Source of the DNA: Parvibaculaceae bacterium
Lineage (GTDB): Bacteria; Pseudomonadota; Alphaproteobacteria; Parvibaculales; Parvibaculaceae
Assembly: GCA_019636015.1 (NCBI GenBank)
Contig: JAHBYJ010000001.1
Coordinates: 1 to 64,000 of the forward strand
Direction: 5' to 3'
DNA length: 64,000 bases
The translations under genes and the position numbers were made by a program. Under the pieces are notes generated by a model. That model ran no database searches. It was not told the DNA's origin and saw nothing but the letters and a program-made list of their open reading frames with translations. This document shows, piece after piece, positions 39,701 to 48,903 of the stretch (the stretch's first letter is position 1; each line of letters opens with the position of its first letter).

Positions 39701-40309
39701 ATGAGGAGCGACACGGAAACCATGATTGCGGACGCAGAAGCGGTTGAGACGCTCTCTCCGGTGCCGCTCGAGCAGCGCTCCATCGTGCTAGTTGGCCTGA
39801 TGGGGGCCGGCAAGACCACGGTGGGCCGGCGCCTGGCCAAACGCCTCGACCTTGCATTCGTGGATGCCGATGCCGAAATAGAGGAAGCGGCGGGCGAGAC
39901 CATTCCGGAAATATTCGAAAGGCGCGGCGAAGCCGCCTTCCGCGCCGGCGAGCAGCGGGTGATTGCGCGCCTTCTTGCCGGCCGTCCGCAGGTTCTCGCG
40001 ACAGGCGGCGGAGCCTATATGGATCCGCTCACCCGGGCCAATATCGCGGCCCGTGGCATTTCGATCTGGCTCAAGGCCGATCTCGATACGCTGATGAAGC
40101 GCGTCGGCAAACGCGGCGACCGCCCGCTTCTCCAGAATGGCGATCCGCGCGCCACGATGAAGAGACTGATCGACGAGCGCTACCCCGTCTATGCGGAAGC
40201 GGACATAACGATCGAAAGCCTCGAAGGTCCGCATGAAGCGGTCGTCGAGGAGATCATCTGCAAGCTGAAGGAGTTCCGCGCCGCGCGCGCCGGACAGAAA
40301 AATGACTGA
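39701..40309 (+). CDS. aroK: shikimate kinase
   Basis: A 202-residue kinase that phosphorylates shikimate in aromatic amino acid synthesis. Walker A GLMGAGKT is at 32-39, the substrate-binding DADAEIE and GGGA motifs follow, and the lid holds RPLL. The N-terminal 25 residues are longer than in E. coli AroK. GGAAGGG precedes the ATG at 39701; the ATG at 39722 is an alternative. It overlaps aroB by eight bases. Confidence 0.96.
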   Translation: MRSDTETMIADAEAVETLSPVPLEQRSIVLVGLMGAGKTTVGRRLAKRLDLAFVDADAEIEEAAGETIPEIFERRGEAAFRAGEQRVIARLLAGRPQVLATGGGAYMDPLTRANIAARGISIWLKADLDTLMKRVGKRGDRPLLQNGDPRATMKRLIDERYPVYAEADITIESLEGPHEAVVEEIICKLKEFRAARAGQKND

Positions 40310-41420
40310 CGCCCCCCGCAAGGTCACCGTCGATCTCGGCGACCGCACCTATGACATCTTCGTCGGCCGCGGCCTGATCGCCGATGCCGCCACGCATCTG
40401 AAGCCGCTGTTGCGCCGCCAGCGCGTCGCCATCGTGACGGACAACGCCGTGGCGAAGCTCCATCTGCCGGCGCTCGAAAAGAGCCTCGATGCGGCGGGCA
40501 TCCGCCACTCCGCGCTGGTGCTGCCGCAGGGCGAAGGCACCAAGAGCTTTGCCGAACTCGAGCGCGTGACAGAATGGCTGCTCGGCGAGAGCATCGAGCG
40601 CGGCGATCTCGTGATCGCGCTGGGCGGCGGTGTGATCGGCGACCTGACGGGCTTTGCCGCCTCGATCCTGCGGCGCGGCGTCGACTTCGCACAGATCCCC
40701 ACCACACTTCTCTCGCAGGTCGACAGTTCGGTCGGCGGCAAGACCGGCATCAACACCAAGCACGGCAAGAACCTCGCCGGCGCCTTCCATCAGCCGCGCC
40801 TCGTGCTCGCCGATACGGACGCGCTCGAAACGCTGCCCATGCGGGAATTCCTCGCCGGCTATGCCGAGGTCGTGAAATACGGGCTGATCGGCGATCGCGA
40901 CTTCTTCGACTGGCTGGAAGCCAATCTCGACAGGCTCAAAGAGGGCGACATCGAAGCGCGCATTCATGCCATCGTGAAGAGCTGCGAGGCGAAGGCCGCA
41001 ACCGTTGCGGCAGATGAACGCGAGGGCGGCGTGCGTGCGCTCCTCAATCTCGGCCACACCTTTGGCCATGCCCTTGAAGCGGCAACCGGTTTCTCCGACC
41101 GCCTCGTCCACGGCGAAGGCGTCGCCATCGGCATGGCACTCGCCTTCGAACTTTCGGCGCGGCTCGGCCTCTGCCCGCGTCAGGATGCAGTCCGCGTGCG
41201 CAGCCACCTTGAGCGCGCAGGCCTTCCTAACCGTCTGTCCGACGTGCCGGGCGGCCTGCCCGATGCGGACACGCTCGTCTCGCTGATGGGACAGGACAAG
41301 AAAGTCGTGGACGGCAAGCTTACCTTCATCCTCGCCCGCGGCATCGGCGAGGCATTCATCACGCGCGACGTCGATCCTGCCGCGCTGCGTAATCTTCTGC
41401 GGGAGAGGGAGCCCGCCTGA
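40302..41420 (+). CDS. aroB: 3-dehydroquinate synthase
   Basis: A 372-residue NAD- and metal-dependent enzyme making 3-dehydroquinate from DAHP. The family motifs GGGVIGDLTGFAAS, DSSVGGKTGIN and the metal-binding GHTFGHALE and HGEGVAIGM are all present. The aroK-aroB coupling is standard. The CNNM gene begins two bases after the stop. Confidence 0.97.
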   Translation: MTDAPRKVTVDLGDRTYDIFVGRGLIADAATHLKPLLRRQRVAIVTDNAVAKLHLPALEKSLDAAGIRHSALVLPQGEGTKSFAELERVTEWLLGESIERGDLVIALGGGVIGDLTGFAASILRRGVDFAQIPTTLLSQVDSSVGGKTGINTKHGKNLAGAFHQPRLVLADTDALETLPMREFLAGYAEVVKYGLIGDRDFFDWLEANLDRLKEGDIEARIHAIVKSCEAKAATVAADEREGGVRALLNLGHTFGHALEAATGFSDRLVHGEGVAIGMALAFELSARLGLCPRQDAVRVRSHLERAGLPNRLSDVPGGLPDADTLVSLMGQDKKVVDGKLTFILARGIGEAFITRDVDPAALRNLLREREPA

Positions 41421-41422
41421 CC

Positions 41423-42703
41423 ATGGTTTCGCTCGGGCTCGGCGCCATTATCGGCGCCATCGTGTTGCTGCTCGTTCTTTCGGCGTTCTTCTCCGGCTCC
41501 GAAACTGCGCTGACCGCCGCCTCGCGCGCGCGGATGCATCGTCTTGCCGAAGAAGGAAGCCGGAGGGCGCGCGTCGTGCTGCGGCTCACCGATGATCGCG
41601 AGCGGCTGATCGGCGCAATCCTTCTCGGCAACAATCTCGTCAACATTCTTGCCTCGGCGCTGGCGACAAGTCTTTTCCTTGCCCTCTTCGGCGATGCAGG
41701 CGTCGTCTACGCGACGCTGGTGATGACGGCCGTTGTTCTCATCTTCTCCGAAGTCGCGCCGAAGACCTTTGCGATTACAAACACAGACCGTGTCGCCCTC
41801 GCCGTATCGCAGCCGCTGCGGCTCATCATCTTCCTCTTCGCCCCCGTCACAGCGGCGGTGCAGTTCATCGTCCGCAACACCTTCCGCATTTTCGGCCTGA
41901 ATGTGGACGACACGCAGCAGGTTCTCTCCGCTCACGAAGAACTGCGCGGCGCCATCAACCTTCACCATCACGAAGGTTCGGTCGTAAAGATCGACCGCGA
42001 CATGCTGGGCGGCATCCTCGACCTGCGCGACCTCGAAGTCAGCGACATCATGGTTCACCGCAAGAACATCATCATGATCGATGCCGGCCAGCCGAACTCG
42101 GAAATCATCGCCCAGGCGCTTGCAAGCCCCCATACGCGCATCCCGCTATGGCGCAACGAACAGGAAAACATCGTGGGCGTGCTTCACGCCAAGGAGCTTC
42201 TGCGCGCCCTTTCGAGCGCCGGCTGGCGCCCCGACGCGATCGACATTCCGGCGCTTGCCTTCAAGCCCTGGTTCGTGCCGGACACGACCACCCTGCAGGA
42301 TCAGCTCAACGCCTTCCTCAAGCAGAAGTCGCATTTCGCGCTGGTGGTGGACGAGTATGGCGTGCTGATGGGCCTCATCACGCTTGAAGACATTCTGGAA
42401 GAGATCGTCGGCGATATTTCGGACGAGCACGACCTCGAAGTGGCGGGCGTCCGCGCCCAAGCGGATGGCAGCGTCGTCGTCAACGGCTCGGTGCCGATCC
42501 GGGACCTCAACCGCGCCTTCGACTGGTCCTTGCCGGATGACGAAGCGACGACCGTTGCGGGCCTCGTGATCCACGAGGCGCGGACGATTCCCGATATCGG
42601 GCAGACCTTCACCTTCCATGGCTTCCGCTTCGAGATTTTGCGCCGCCAGCGCAACCAGATCGCGCAGCTTCGCGTCACGCCCGAGCGTCATCCGAAAAAA
42701 TAG
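41423..42703 (+). CDS. CNNM/CorC family protein (DUF21, CBS pair, CorC_HlyC)
   Basis: A 426-residue membrane protein: DUF21 transmembrane domain (about 1-190, with FFSGSETALTAASRARM), a CBS pair (about 205-325, with SDIMVHRKNI and VVDEYGVLMGLITLEDILE) and the CorC_HlyC domain at the end. Relatives are linked to Mg/Co efflux and are often misnamed haemolysins. It follows aroB by two bases, the usual alphaproteobacterial order, and is convergent with bolA. Confidence 0.93.
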   Translation: MVSLGLGAIIGAIVLLLVLSAFFSGSETALTAASRARMHRLAEEGSRRARVVLRLTDDRERLIGAILLGNNLVNILASALATSLFLALFGDAGVVYATLVMTAVVLIFSEVAPKTFAITNTDRVALAVSQPLRLIIFLFAPVTAAVQFIVRNTFRIFGLNVDDTQQVLSAHEELRGAINLHHHEGSVVKIDRDMLGGILDLRDLEVSDIMVHRKNIIMIDAGQPNSEIIAQALASPHTRIPLWRNEQENIVGVLHAKELLRALSSAGWRPDAIDIPALAFKPWFVPDTTTLQDQLNAFLKQKSHFALVVDEYGVLMGLITLEDILEEIVGDISDEHDLEVAGVRAQADGSVVVNGSVPIRDLNRAFDWSLPDDEATTVAGLVIHEARTIPDIGQTFTFHGFRFEILRRQRNQIAQLRVTPERHPKK

Positions 42704-42712
42704 GGCGCCAAT

Positions 42713-42997
42713 CTAGTTGGCGGAACCCGCCGCCTCTTCCGGCGTCAACGCCTTCATCGACAGCGCGTGAATGGGATGTCCCATTTCCTCCCGGAGCGCA
42801 GAGATGATGAGCCTCTGCCTCTCGACCCTCGAGCGTCCGGAAAAAGCGCTGGAGACCACCGTCACCCTGAAATGCGTTTCGCCTTCGGGCCGGTGGCCTG
42901 CATGGCCCTTGTGGAGATGGGACTCGTCCACGATTTCCAGGGTCACCGGCGAGAGAGCCTGTTCGAGCTTGCGTCTGATAGTCTCGGCGACCGCCAT
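42713..42997 (-). CDS. bolA: BolA family protein
   Basis: A 94-residue BolA-like protein. It has the class II KH-like fold marks: SHLHKGHAGHRPEGETHFRV with the conserved histidines, then RQRLIISALREEMG and IHALSMKALTPEEA. BolA proteins pair with monothiol glutaredoxins to handle Fe-S clusters, and in some species affect morphology. The start at 42997 gives the usual length. It diverges from the J-domain gene 83 bases away. Confidence 0.93.
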   Translation of the reverse strand: MAVAETIRRKLEQALSPVTLEIVDESHLHKGHAGHRPEGETHFRVTVVSSAFSGRSRVERQRLIISALREEMGHPIHALSMKALTPEEAAGSAN

Positions 42998-43080
42998 GGA
43001 GAAATCCGTTACTTTGTTCGTTAACCCGAAGAGGCGCATGCTTCCTTGTTTTGCACGTCGAGCCAACCCATAATTTGAAC

Positions 43081-43767
43081 GTGAAACCGACCTCGAAATA
43101 TTTCGATTCCATCAGGATCGCCCCTCGCAAGCAGCGCGGCGTGGAACAGCCGCCGCATGTCCGCCGCATGATGCGCGAGGAGGCGCCGAAGCGCTGCGAA
43201 TGGGCAGGATGCAGGGAACAGGGACGCTTCCGGGCGCCCCGCATCAACCCCGCAGCACCGGCAGGCCCTCTCGATGCCGGTGCCTCCGGCCAGTACAGCT
43301 GGTTTTGCGAAAGTCACATCCGCGAGTTCAACCAGAGCTACGATTTCTTCAAGGGCATGAGCGATGCCGATGTCGCCGCCTTCCAGCGCGAGGCGCTGAC
43401 CGGCCACCGCCCGACCTGGGGGCTTGGCGTGAACGCGGCCAAGGCCGCCTTCGGATCGCCCTTCGCCTCCCGCCTCCGGCAGGGATCGCCTTTTCGCGAC
43501 AGCTTTGGCTTTTTTGGCGATGAGGCCCGGCCGGAGAGCCCGGAACCGCGGGAAACCCGGCGGAAGCCCCGGGCGCTTGAGCAGCAGGCGCTGGACACGC
43601 TGGACCTGCCTGCTTCCGCGTCCTTGAATGAGATCAAGGCACGGTATAAGGAACTTGTAAAAAGGCACCATCCGGACGCCAATGGCGGGGACAGGTCTGC
43701 CGAGGAGCGTCTGCGCAAGGTCATTCAGGCCTACGATTACCTCCGGAAAAGCGGCTACTGCTCTTAA
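43081..43767 (+). CDS. J-domain protein with C-terminal DnaJ domain and Cys/His site
   Basis: A 228-residue co-chaperone-like protein. The J domain is at the C-terminus (about 165-228) with HPD at 197-199, so it should stimulate a DnaK ATPase. The N-terminal half has CEWAGCREQG and, 40 residues later, FCESHIREFN, which could bind zinc. A GTG at 43081 (MKPTSKYFDSIRI) is preferred; a TTG at 43051 is also open. The gene sits between bolA and cobS as in many alphaproteobacteria; the client is unknown. Confidence 0.87.
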   Translation: MKPTSKYFDSIRIAPRKQRGVEQPPHVRRMMREEAPKRCEWAGCREQGRFRAPRINPAAPAGPLDAGASGQYSWFCESHIREFNQSYDFFKGMSDADVAAFQREALTGHRPTWGLGVNAAKAAFGSPFASRLRQGSPFRDSFGFFGDEARPESPEPRETRRKPRALEQQALDTLDLPASASLNEIKARYKELVKRHHPDANGGDRSAEERLRKVIQAYDYLRKSGYCS

Positions 43768-43908
43768 CGGCGGCAGCGGCGAAGGCAGGCCCGTTACTCG
43801 TCCCATGGGGCGGTACAAGGCCCGGAAGCGTGCGGCCAGATGAATTTCGATGGAGCCGGAAACGTGCGATCCGGCTCCGAACCTCTCAAGTACGGAAGTA
43901 GGCCCAGG

Positions 43909-44904
43909 ATGAGCTTCGAAGCGAGAAACGGCATGTCGGACAATCTCCCGGACAAGAAGGTCAATGTCCGCGAGGTCTTCAAGATCGACATCGACATGGA
44001 AGTGCCGGCCTTCTCGGAGCCGAACGAGTATGTCCCCGATTTCGACCCGGACTATCTCTTCGACCGGGACACCACCATCGCGCTGCTGGCGGGCTTTGCC
44101 TATAACCGCCGCGTGATCGTTCAGGGCTATCACGGCACCGGCAAGTCGACCCATGTCGAACAGGTGGCCGCGCGCCTCAACTGGCCCTGCATCCGCATCA
44201 ACCTCGACAGCCATATCAGCCGCATCGATCTCGTCGGCAAGGACGCCATCGTCCTGAAGGAAGGCAAGCAGGTCACCGAATTCCGCGAAGGCATCCTGCC
44301 CTGGGCGCTGCAGCACCCCGTCGCCCTCGTCTTCGACGAATACGATGCCGGCCGCCCGGACGTGATGTTCGTGATCCAGCGCGTGCTCGAAGCCTCGGGC
44401 AAGCTGACGCTGCTCGATCAGAACCGCGTCATCCGCCCCCATCCGGCCTTCCGCCTCTTCGCCACGGCGAACACGGTCGGCCTCGGCGATACGTCGGGCC
44501 TTTATCACGGCACGCAGCAGATCAACCAGGGCCAGATGGACCGCTGGAACATCGTGACCACGCTGAACTACCTGCCGCACAAGGAAGAAGTGAACATCAT
44601 GCTGTCGAAGCTGAAGAGCTACGGCACCGAGGAAGGCAGGAAGACGATCGACGCGATGGTCCGTGTCGCCGACCTCACCCGTTCGGCTTTCATCAATGGC
44701 GACGTTTCGACCGTGATGAGCCCGCGCACCGTGCTCACCTGGGCGGAGAATGCGCGCATCTTCGGCGGCGATGTCGGCTTCGCCTTCCGCGTGACCTTCC
44801 TGAACAAGTGCGATGAACTCGAGCGCGCGACTGTTGCAGAGTTCTATCAGCGCTGCTTCGGCCAGGACCTGCCGGACTCGGCCATCAACATCAAGGTCGC
44901 CTGA
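43909..44904 (+). CDS. cobS: cobaltochelatase AAA+ subunit CobS
   Basis: About 331 residues. CobS is the AAA+ part of the aerobic cobaltochelatase CobNST, which puts cobalt into hydrogenobyrinate a,c-diamide. The motif [20 protein letters not shown], Walker A GYHGTGKS (73-80) and Walker [16 protein letters not shown] are typical of CobS rather than other MoxR proteins. Starts at 43840, 43909 and 43933 are open; ribosome sites are weak, so the N-terminus is uncertain. CobT follows 42 bases on. CobN is not in the window, nor is a B12 riboswitch seen. Confidence 0.93.
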   Translation: MSFEARNGMSDNLPDKKVNVREVFKIDIDMEVPAFSEPNEYVPDFDPDYLFDRDTTIALLAGFAYNRRVIVQGYHGTGKSTHVEQVAARLNWPCIRINLDSHISRIDLVGKDAIVLKEGKQVTEFREGILPWALQHPVALVFDEYDAGRPDVMFVIQRVLEASGKLTLLDQNRVIRPHPAFRLFATANTVGLGDTSGLYHGTQQINQGQMDRWNIVTTLNYLPHKEEVNIMLSKLKSYGTEEGRKTIDAMVRVADLTRSAFINGDVSTVMSPRTVLTWAENARIFGGDVGFAFRVTFLNKCDELERATVAEFYQRCFGQDLPDSAINIKVA

Positions 44905-44946
44905 CCCCTGGAATGAGGCCGCCCCGCAGGGGCGGTTCGGCATCGT

Positions 44947-46869
44947 ATGAAGTCCAAGGAAAGCCCCGTCGAGCCGTTCAAGCGTGCGCTGAGCCTCACC
45001 ATGCGCACGATTGCCGAGCAGCCGGAGCTCAACGTAACTTTCGGAACGGAAGCGCCGGGCCTGCGCGGCCTGCGCGCGCGGCTGCCCATGCCGAGCCGCA
45101 CCCTGCCGCCGGAAGAAGTGGCGCAGGTTCGCGGCGTTTCGGATGCCTATGCGCTGCGCCTTGCCCATCACGACGAAAAGGTGAATGCGAACCTGCAGCC
45201 TGAAGGCGGCAACGCACTCGCCGTCTTCGACGCCGTGGAGCAGGCCCGTTGCGAGGCGATCGGCGCCAACCAGATGAAGGGCATGGCGCAGAACCTGACC
45301 GCCGCTCTCGAGCAGCGCTGCGCCGCGCGCGGCTATGACCGCATCTCCTCGCGCGAGGAAGCGCCGCTGTCCGAAGCCGTGGCGATGATCGTACGCGAAA
45401 GGCTGACGGGGGAAGCCCCGCCGCCCGCCGCCGAGAAGCTTGTCGAGCAATGGCGGGGCTGGATCGAGGAGAAGGCCGGGCCCGACCTCGCCCGCCTGCA
45501 TGAACTGATCGACGATCAGGCGGCCTTTGCCCGCGCGACGCGCGACATTCTCGTCGATCTCGACATGGGCGATGAGCTCGGCGAGGCGCCGGACCAGTCT
45601 TCCGACGATGCGGAGGATCAGGAAGGCGACAGCGAGCAAAGCTCCGATGAGAGCCAGTCCGGCGAAGCCGAACAGCCGGACGGCGCCTCGGCCGAACAGG
45701 TCGAATATTCCGAAGGCGAAGGCGAGGAAGGCGACGAGCAGACCGTCGAAGTCGAATCCGACGACACGCCGATGGATGGCGACACGGACGAGACAAGCGA
45801 CGGCAACCAGCCCTGGCGCCCGAACCAGCAAGGCGATGATCGCAATCGCCAGCCTTCCTACAAGATTTTCACGCCGCAATTCGACGAAGTGATCGCGGCG
45901 GAAGATCTTTGCGATATCGATGAGCTGACGCGGCTGCGGCAATATCTCGACCAGCAGCTGCAGCAGATGCAGGGCGTCGTCTCGCGCCTCGCCAACAAGC
46001 TGCAGCGGCGCCTCCTCGCGCAGCAGAACCGCACCTGGGAATTCGATCTCGAGGAAGGCATTCTCGACGCCGCGCGCCTCACCCGCGCCGTGGTCGATCC
46101 GATGCAGCCGCTCGCCTTCAAGGTCGAGCACGATATGAATTTCCGCGACACGGTGGTGACGCTGCTGCTCGACAATTCCGGTTCGATGCGCGGCCGCCCG
46201 ATCACGGTAGCCGCCATGTGCGCCGACATTCTCGCGCGCACGCTGGAGCGCTGCAATGTGAAGGTCGAGATTCTCGGCTTCACAACGCGCGCCTGGAAGG
46301 GCGGGCAGTCGCGCGAACGCTGGCTCGCCGATGGCAAGCCCGCGCAGCCGGGCCGGCTGAACGATCTCCGCCACATCATCTACAAGTCCGCCGACAGCCC
46401 CTGGCGCCGTGCGCGCCGCAATCTCGGCCTGATGATGCGCGAAGGCCTGCTCAAGGAAAACATCGACGGCGAAGCGCTCATCTGGGCGCATAACCGCCTG
46501 CTCGGCCGCCCCGAACAGCGCCGCATCCTGATGGTGATTTCGGATGGCGCGCCGGTGGACGACTCGACGCTCTCGGTAAATGCCGGCAACTATCTCGAAA
46601 AGCATCTGCGCAGCGTCATCGAACAGATCGAGACGCGCTCGCCCGTCGAACTTATCGCCATCGGCATCGGCCATGACGTCACGCGCTACTACCGCCGCGC
46701 GGTCACGATCGTGGATGCCGAGCAGCTGGGCGGCGCGATGACCGAAAAGCTCGCCGAACTTTTCGACGACGAGACGACGCTTCGCCGCGGCCAATTGAAG
46801 GCGCGCGGCCAGGACACGCCGAAGCGTCAGCCCCTCTCGGCGCGCGGCGCGGCGAAGGCCGTCCGCTAG
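44947..46869 (+). CDS. cobT: cobaltochelatase VWA subunit CobT
   Basis: A 640-residue subunit. The N-terminal helical part (1-210) is followed by a very acidic, disordered stretch (about 210-300), and a C-terminal VWA domain with the MIDAS motif DNSGS (D409, S411, S413). CobT forms a ring with CobS that drives metal insertion by CobN. Its stop overlaps the stop of the convergent regulator gene by four bases. Confidence 0.95.
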   Translation: MKSKESPVEPFKRALSLTMRTIAEQPELNVTFGTEAPGLRGLRARLPMPSRTLPPEEVAQVRGVSDAYALRLAHHDEKVNANLQPEGGNALAVFDAVEQARCEAIGANQMKGMAQNLTAALEQRCAARGYDRISSREEAPLSEAVAMIVRERLTGEAPPPAAEKLVEQWRGWIEEKAGPDLARLHELIDDQAAFARATRDILVDLDMGDELGEAPDQSSDDAEDQEGDSEQSSDESQSGEAEQPDGASAEQVEYSEGEGEEGDEQTVEVESDDTPMDGDTDETSDGNQPWRPNQQGDDRNRQPSYKIFTPQFDEVIAAEDLCDIDELTRLRQYLDQQLQQMQGVVSRLANKLQRRLLAQQNRTWEFDLEEGILDAARLTRAVVDPMQPLAFKVEHDMNFRDTVVTLLLDNSGSMRGRPITVAAMCADILARTLERCNVKVEILGFTTRAWKGGQSRERWLADGKPAQPGRLNDLRHIIYKSADSPWRRARRNLGLMMREGLLKENIDGEALIWAHNRLLGRPEQRRILMVISDGAPVDDSTLSVNAGNYLEKHLRSVIEQIETRSPVELIAIGIGHDVTRYYRRAVTIVDAEQLGGAMTEKLAELFDDETTLRRGQLKARGQDTPKRQPLSARGAAKAVR

Positions 46870-47492
46870 TCCTTCTTCACGCCGATCCGGTAGGCACAGC
46901 GCCGTCCGCCTTCGAGCAGATATTCGGTGCGCTCGACCGTGGCTTCGGGCCCGAGCACCATGCGGAAGATCGACAGCTCCGAGCGGCAGAAACTCTGGCA
47001 GGTTTCAGCCGCCGCGCAGATCGGACAGTGATCCTCGATAAGCAGCATCCCTTCGCCGTCGCGCTCTGTCCGCGCCATGTAACCCTCGCGCGTGCGCATC
47101 TCGGCAAGCGCATGAACGCGCGCCTCGAGCCCGTCCCTGTCCTGCATCGCCGCGGCGTAACCCTGCCGCATGTCGCGCTCGCGCTCGGCGATCAGCCGGT
47201 CGAGCCCCTCTTCGCCGAAAATCCGGCGGACATCGCCAATGAGTTTCGCGGTGAGTTCGGCATGGGCGTCGGGAAAGCGCAGATGGCCCTTCTCCGTCAG
47301 CTTCCAGTATTTCTTCGGCCGGCCGACACCCGCCACCCGGTCGAAAGAGGCCACAAGCCCCTCCCGCACCAGCGCCTCGAGATGCCGCCGCGCGCCCATG
47401 CCCGTCATGGACAGCGAGGCGCCAAGCGCCTCGGCGGTGCGCGGGCCGTTGCGCTTCAGCAGATTCAGGATGCGATCCGCCGTGTCATGCAT
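46866..47492 (-). CDS. COG2345-type winged-helix regulator with Cys cluster (possible Fe-S sensor)
   Basis: A 208-residue regulator. The N-terminal 75 residues form a winged helix ([32 protein letters not shown]). The C-terminal part has C-x2-C-x5-C-x3-C ([15 protein letters not shown]) and a last Cys in RRCAYRI, like the SufR/COG2345 group in which such cysteines can hold an Fe-S cluster. It diverges from an MFS gene over a 148-base region with an AT-rich palindrome, so it probably controls that gene. Confidence 0.85.
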   Translation of the reverse strand: MHDTADRILNLLKRNGPRTAEALGASLSMTGMGARRHLEALVREGLVASFDRVAGVGRPKKYWKLTEKGHLRFPDAHAELTAKLIGDVRRIFGEEGLDRLIAERERDMRQGYAAAMQDRDGLEARVHALAEMRTREGYMARTERDGEGMLLIEDHCPICAAAETCQSFCRSELSIFRMVLGPEATVERTEYLLEGGRRCAYRIGVKKD

Positions 47493-47592
47493 GAGCCGAA
47501 TGTCCTCGAGGCTGGATTTGCCAACTCACGGTGTCACCGGATAGGTGAGCCGAACCAATGGCTTGGCACCTGTCAGGGCAGCCACTTCTTTA

Positions 47593-47616
47593 TATAAACA
47601 ATATAGATTATTTATT
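47593..47616. promoter_or_regulatory. AT-rich imperfect palindrome, candidate operator
   Basis: A 24-base sequence centred between 47604 and 47605 pairs at 9 of 12 positions with itself in inverted orientation and has only two G/C bases, standing out in a GC-rich genome. It is 25-48 bases upstream of the MFS start codon, where a promoter should be. A second smaller palindrome (TCACC-N5-GGTGA) lies at 47534-47548, nearer the regulator gene. Likely target of the divergent regulator (inference). Confidence 0.6.
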
Positions 47617-47640
47617 CGCTATCCAACAAGGATGGCTCCC

Positions 47641-48837
47641 ATGACCGAATCCGCCTCGCCCCCCTCCAGCGGCCTGTCCGGCGTTCAGCCCCGCCACAAG
47701 CGCAGCCTCGCCGCCGCCATCGTCTCGATGGGCATGGTGAACCTTTCCATGGGCATCGCTTTCCCCCTGACCGCGCTCATTCTGGCCCGGCAGGGCGTAG
47801 AGCCCGGCATGATCGGACTTTCGGCGGCCGCGCAGGCGGCCCCCGTCTTCTTCATCTCGCCGCTCGCCCCGCGGATCATGCGCCGCTTCGGCCCGGCCAA
47901 TGTGATGTTCTTCGGCCTGCTGCTGGCCGGCCTCTCCTTCCTGCTGATGGGCCTCTTCGCCAACCTCTATGCCTGGTTTCCGCTCCGCTTCCTGCTCGGC
48001 AGCGCCGGCACGCTTCTCTGGGCGACGAGCGAAGCCTGGATCAATGCGCTGGCGCCGGAAGAACGGCGCGGCCGCATCGTCGGCATCTATGGCGCGTCCG
48101 CGGCCGCAGGCTTCGCGCTCGGGCCGACCATGCTCGTCGCGATCGGCACGGGCGTCGAACCCTTCTTCCTCGGCGGCGGGCTGATGGCTGCCGCCGCGGC
48201 CATCGTCATCACCGCCGACCGGAGCCGCAATCATTTCGAGGCTTCCGAGAAATCGGCGCCGCTCTGGCGGCTGATCTGGGTGGCCCCTGCGGCGCTGCTC
48301 GCCAACTTCTTCTATGCAGCGGCAGAAGAATCCCTCGTCACCTTCTTCCCGATCTATTCGATCCGTGTCGGCATGATCGAGGAGACGAGCCTGATGCTGC
48401 TCACCATTGCCTCGCTCGGCGCCATTCTGATGCAGCCTGCCATCGGCATCGTCGCCGATCGCGTGAACCGCATGAACCTGTTGATCGGCCTCGTTGCGGC
48501 GACAGTCCTCGGCTACCTGATCCTTCCCTTCGCCATGCCGGATTTTCTCCACACCGCCATCGCCCTCTTTCTCGTGGTTGGTCTTGCAAACGGCATATTC
48601 ACGCTCGGCATGGTGCTGGTCGGCGAGCGCTTCCGCGGGTCCGAGCTTGCAGGCGCGAGCGCCTTCACGACCGCCATGTGGGGTACGGGTGCGCTCATCG
48701 GCGCGCCGCTTTCGGGCTTTGCCATGCAGCTCTGGGACCCGCATGGGCTGATCGCAGCCGTCGTGCTGATCTTCCTCGCCTATCTGCCCTTCCCGATCAT
48801 CGCGCGGATGCGGGCGAAGCAACCGGATGCGGAATGA
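47641..48837 (+). CDS. MFS transporter (YcaD-like)
   Basis: A 398-residue carrier with about 12 hydrophobic segments. It has WATSEAWINALAPEERRGRIVGIYG after helix 4 and a GTGALIGAPLSGFAMQL near the end, features of the YcaD/drug-exporter-like group. The start at 47641 (MTESASPPSSG) has AAGGA eight bases upstream; the ATG at 47632 is too close to it. The gene is downstream of the AT-rich operator and followed by a MATE exporter, so an efflux unit under the divergent regulator is likely. Confidence 0.87.
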   Translation: MTESASPPSSGLSGVQPRHKRSLAAAIVSMGMVNLSMGIAFPLTALILARQGVEPGMIGLSAAAQAAPVFFISPLAPRIMRRFGPANVMFFGLLLAGLSFLLMGLFANLYAWFPLRFLLGSAGTLLWATSEAWINALAPEERRGRIVGIYGASAAAGFALGPTMLVAIGTGVEPFFLGGGLMAAAAAIVITADRSRNHFEASEKSAPLWRLIWVAPAALLANFFYAAAEESLVTFFPIYSIRVGMIEETSLMLLTIASLGAILMQPAIGIVADRVNRMNLLIGLVAATVLGYLILPFAMPDFLHTAIALFLVVGLANGIFTLGMVLVGERFRGSELAGASAFTTAMWGTGALIGAPLSGFAMQLWDPHGLIAAVVLIFLAYLPFPIIARMRAKQPDAE

Positions 48838-48903
48838 TGAAAAGAACGCTTGAGCTTTATCGCGGCGCGAATATCCTGCGCGGCTTTTCTTCTGCCGCAT
48901 GGA

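Noticed and set aside
43768..43908. Cobalamin riboswitch ahead of cobS
   Set aside because: The gap is about 140 bases and no B12-box-like GCCACTG motif was found.
43021..46794. A 1257-codon open frame on the minus strand opposite cobS and cobT
   Set aside because: It is antisense to two well-recognised genes. Its Arg/Ala/Gly-rich translation with many His shows no family; such frames arise from high GC at third positions.
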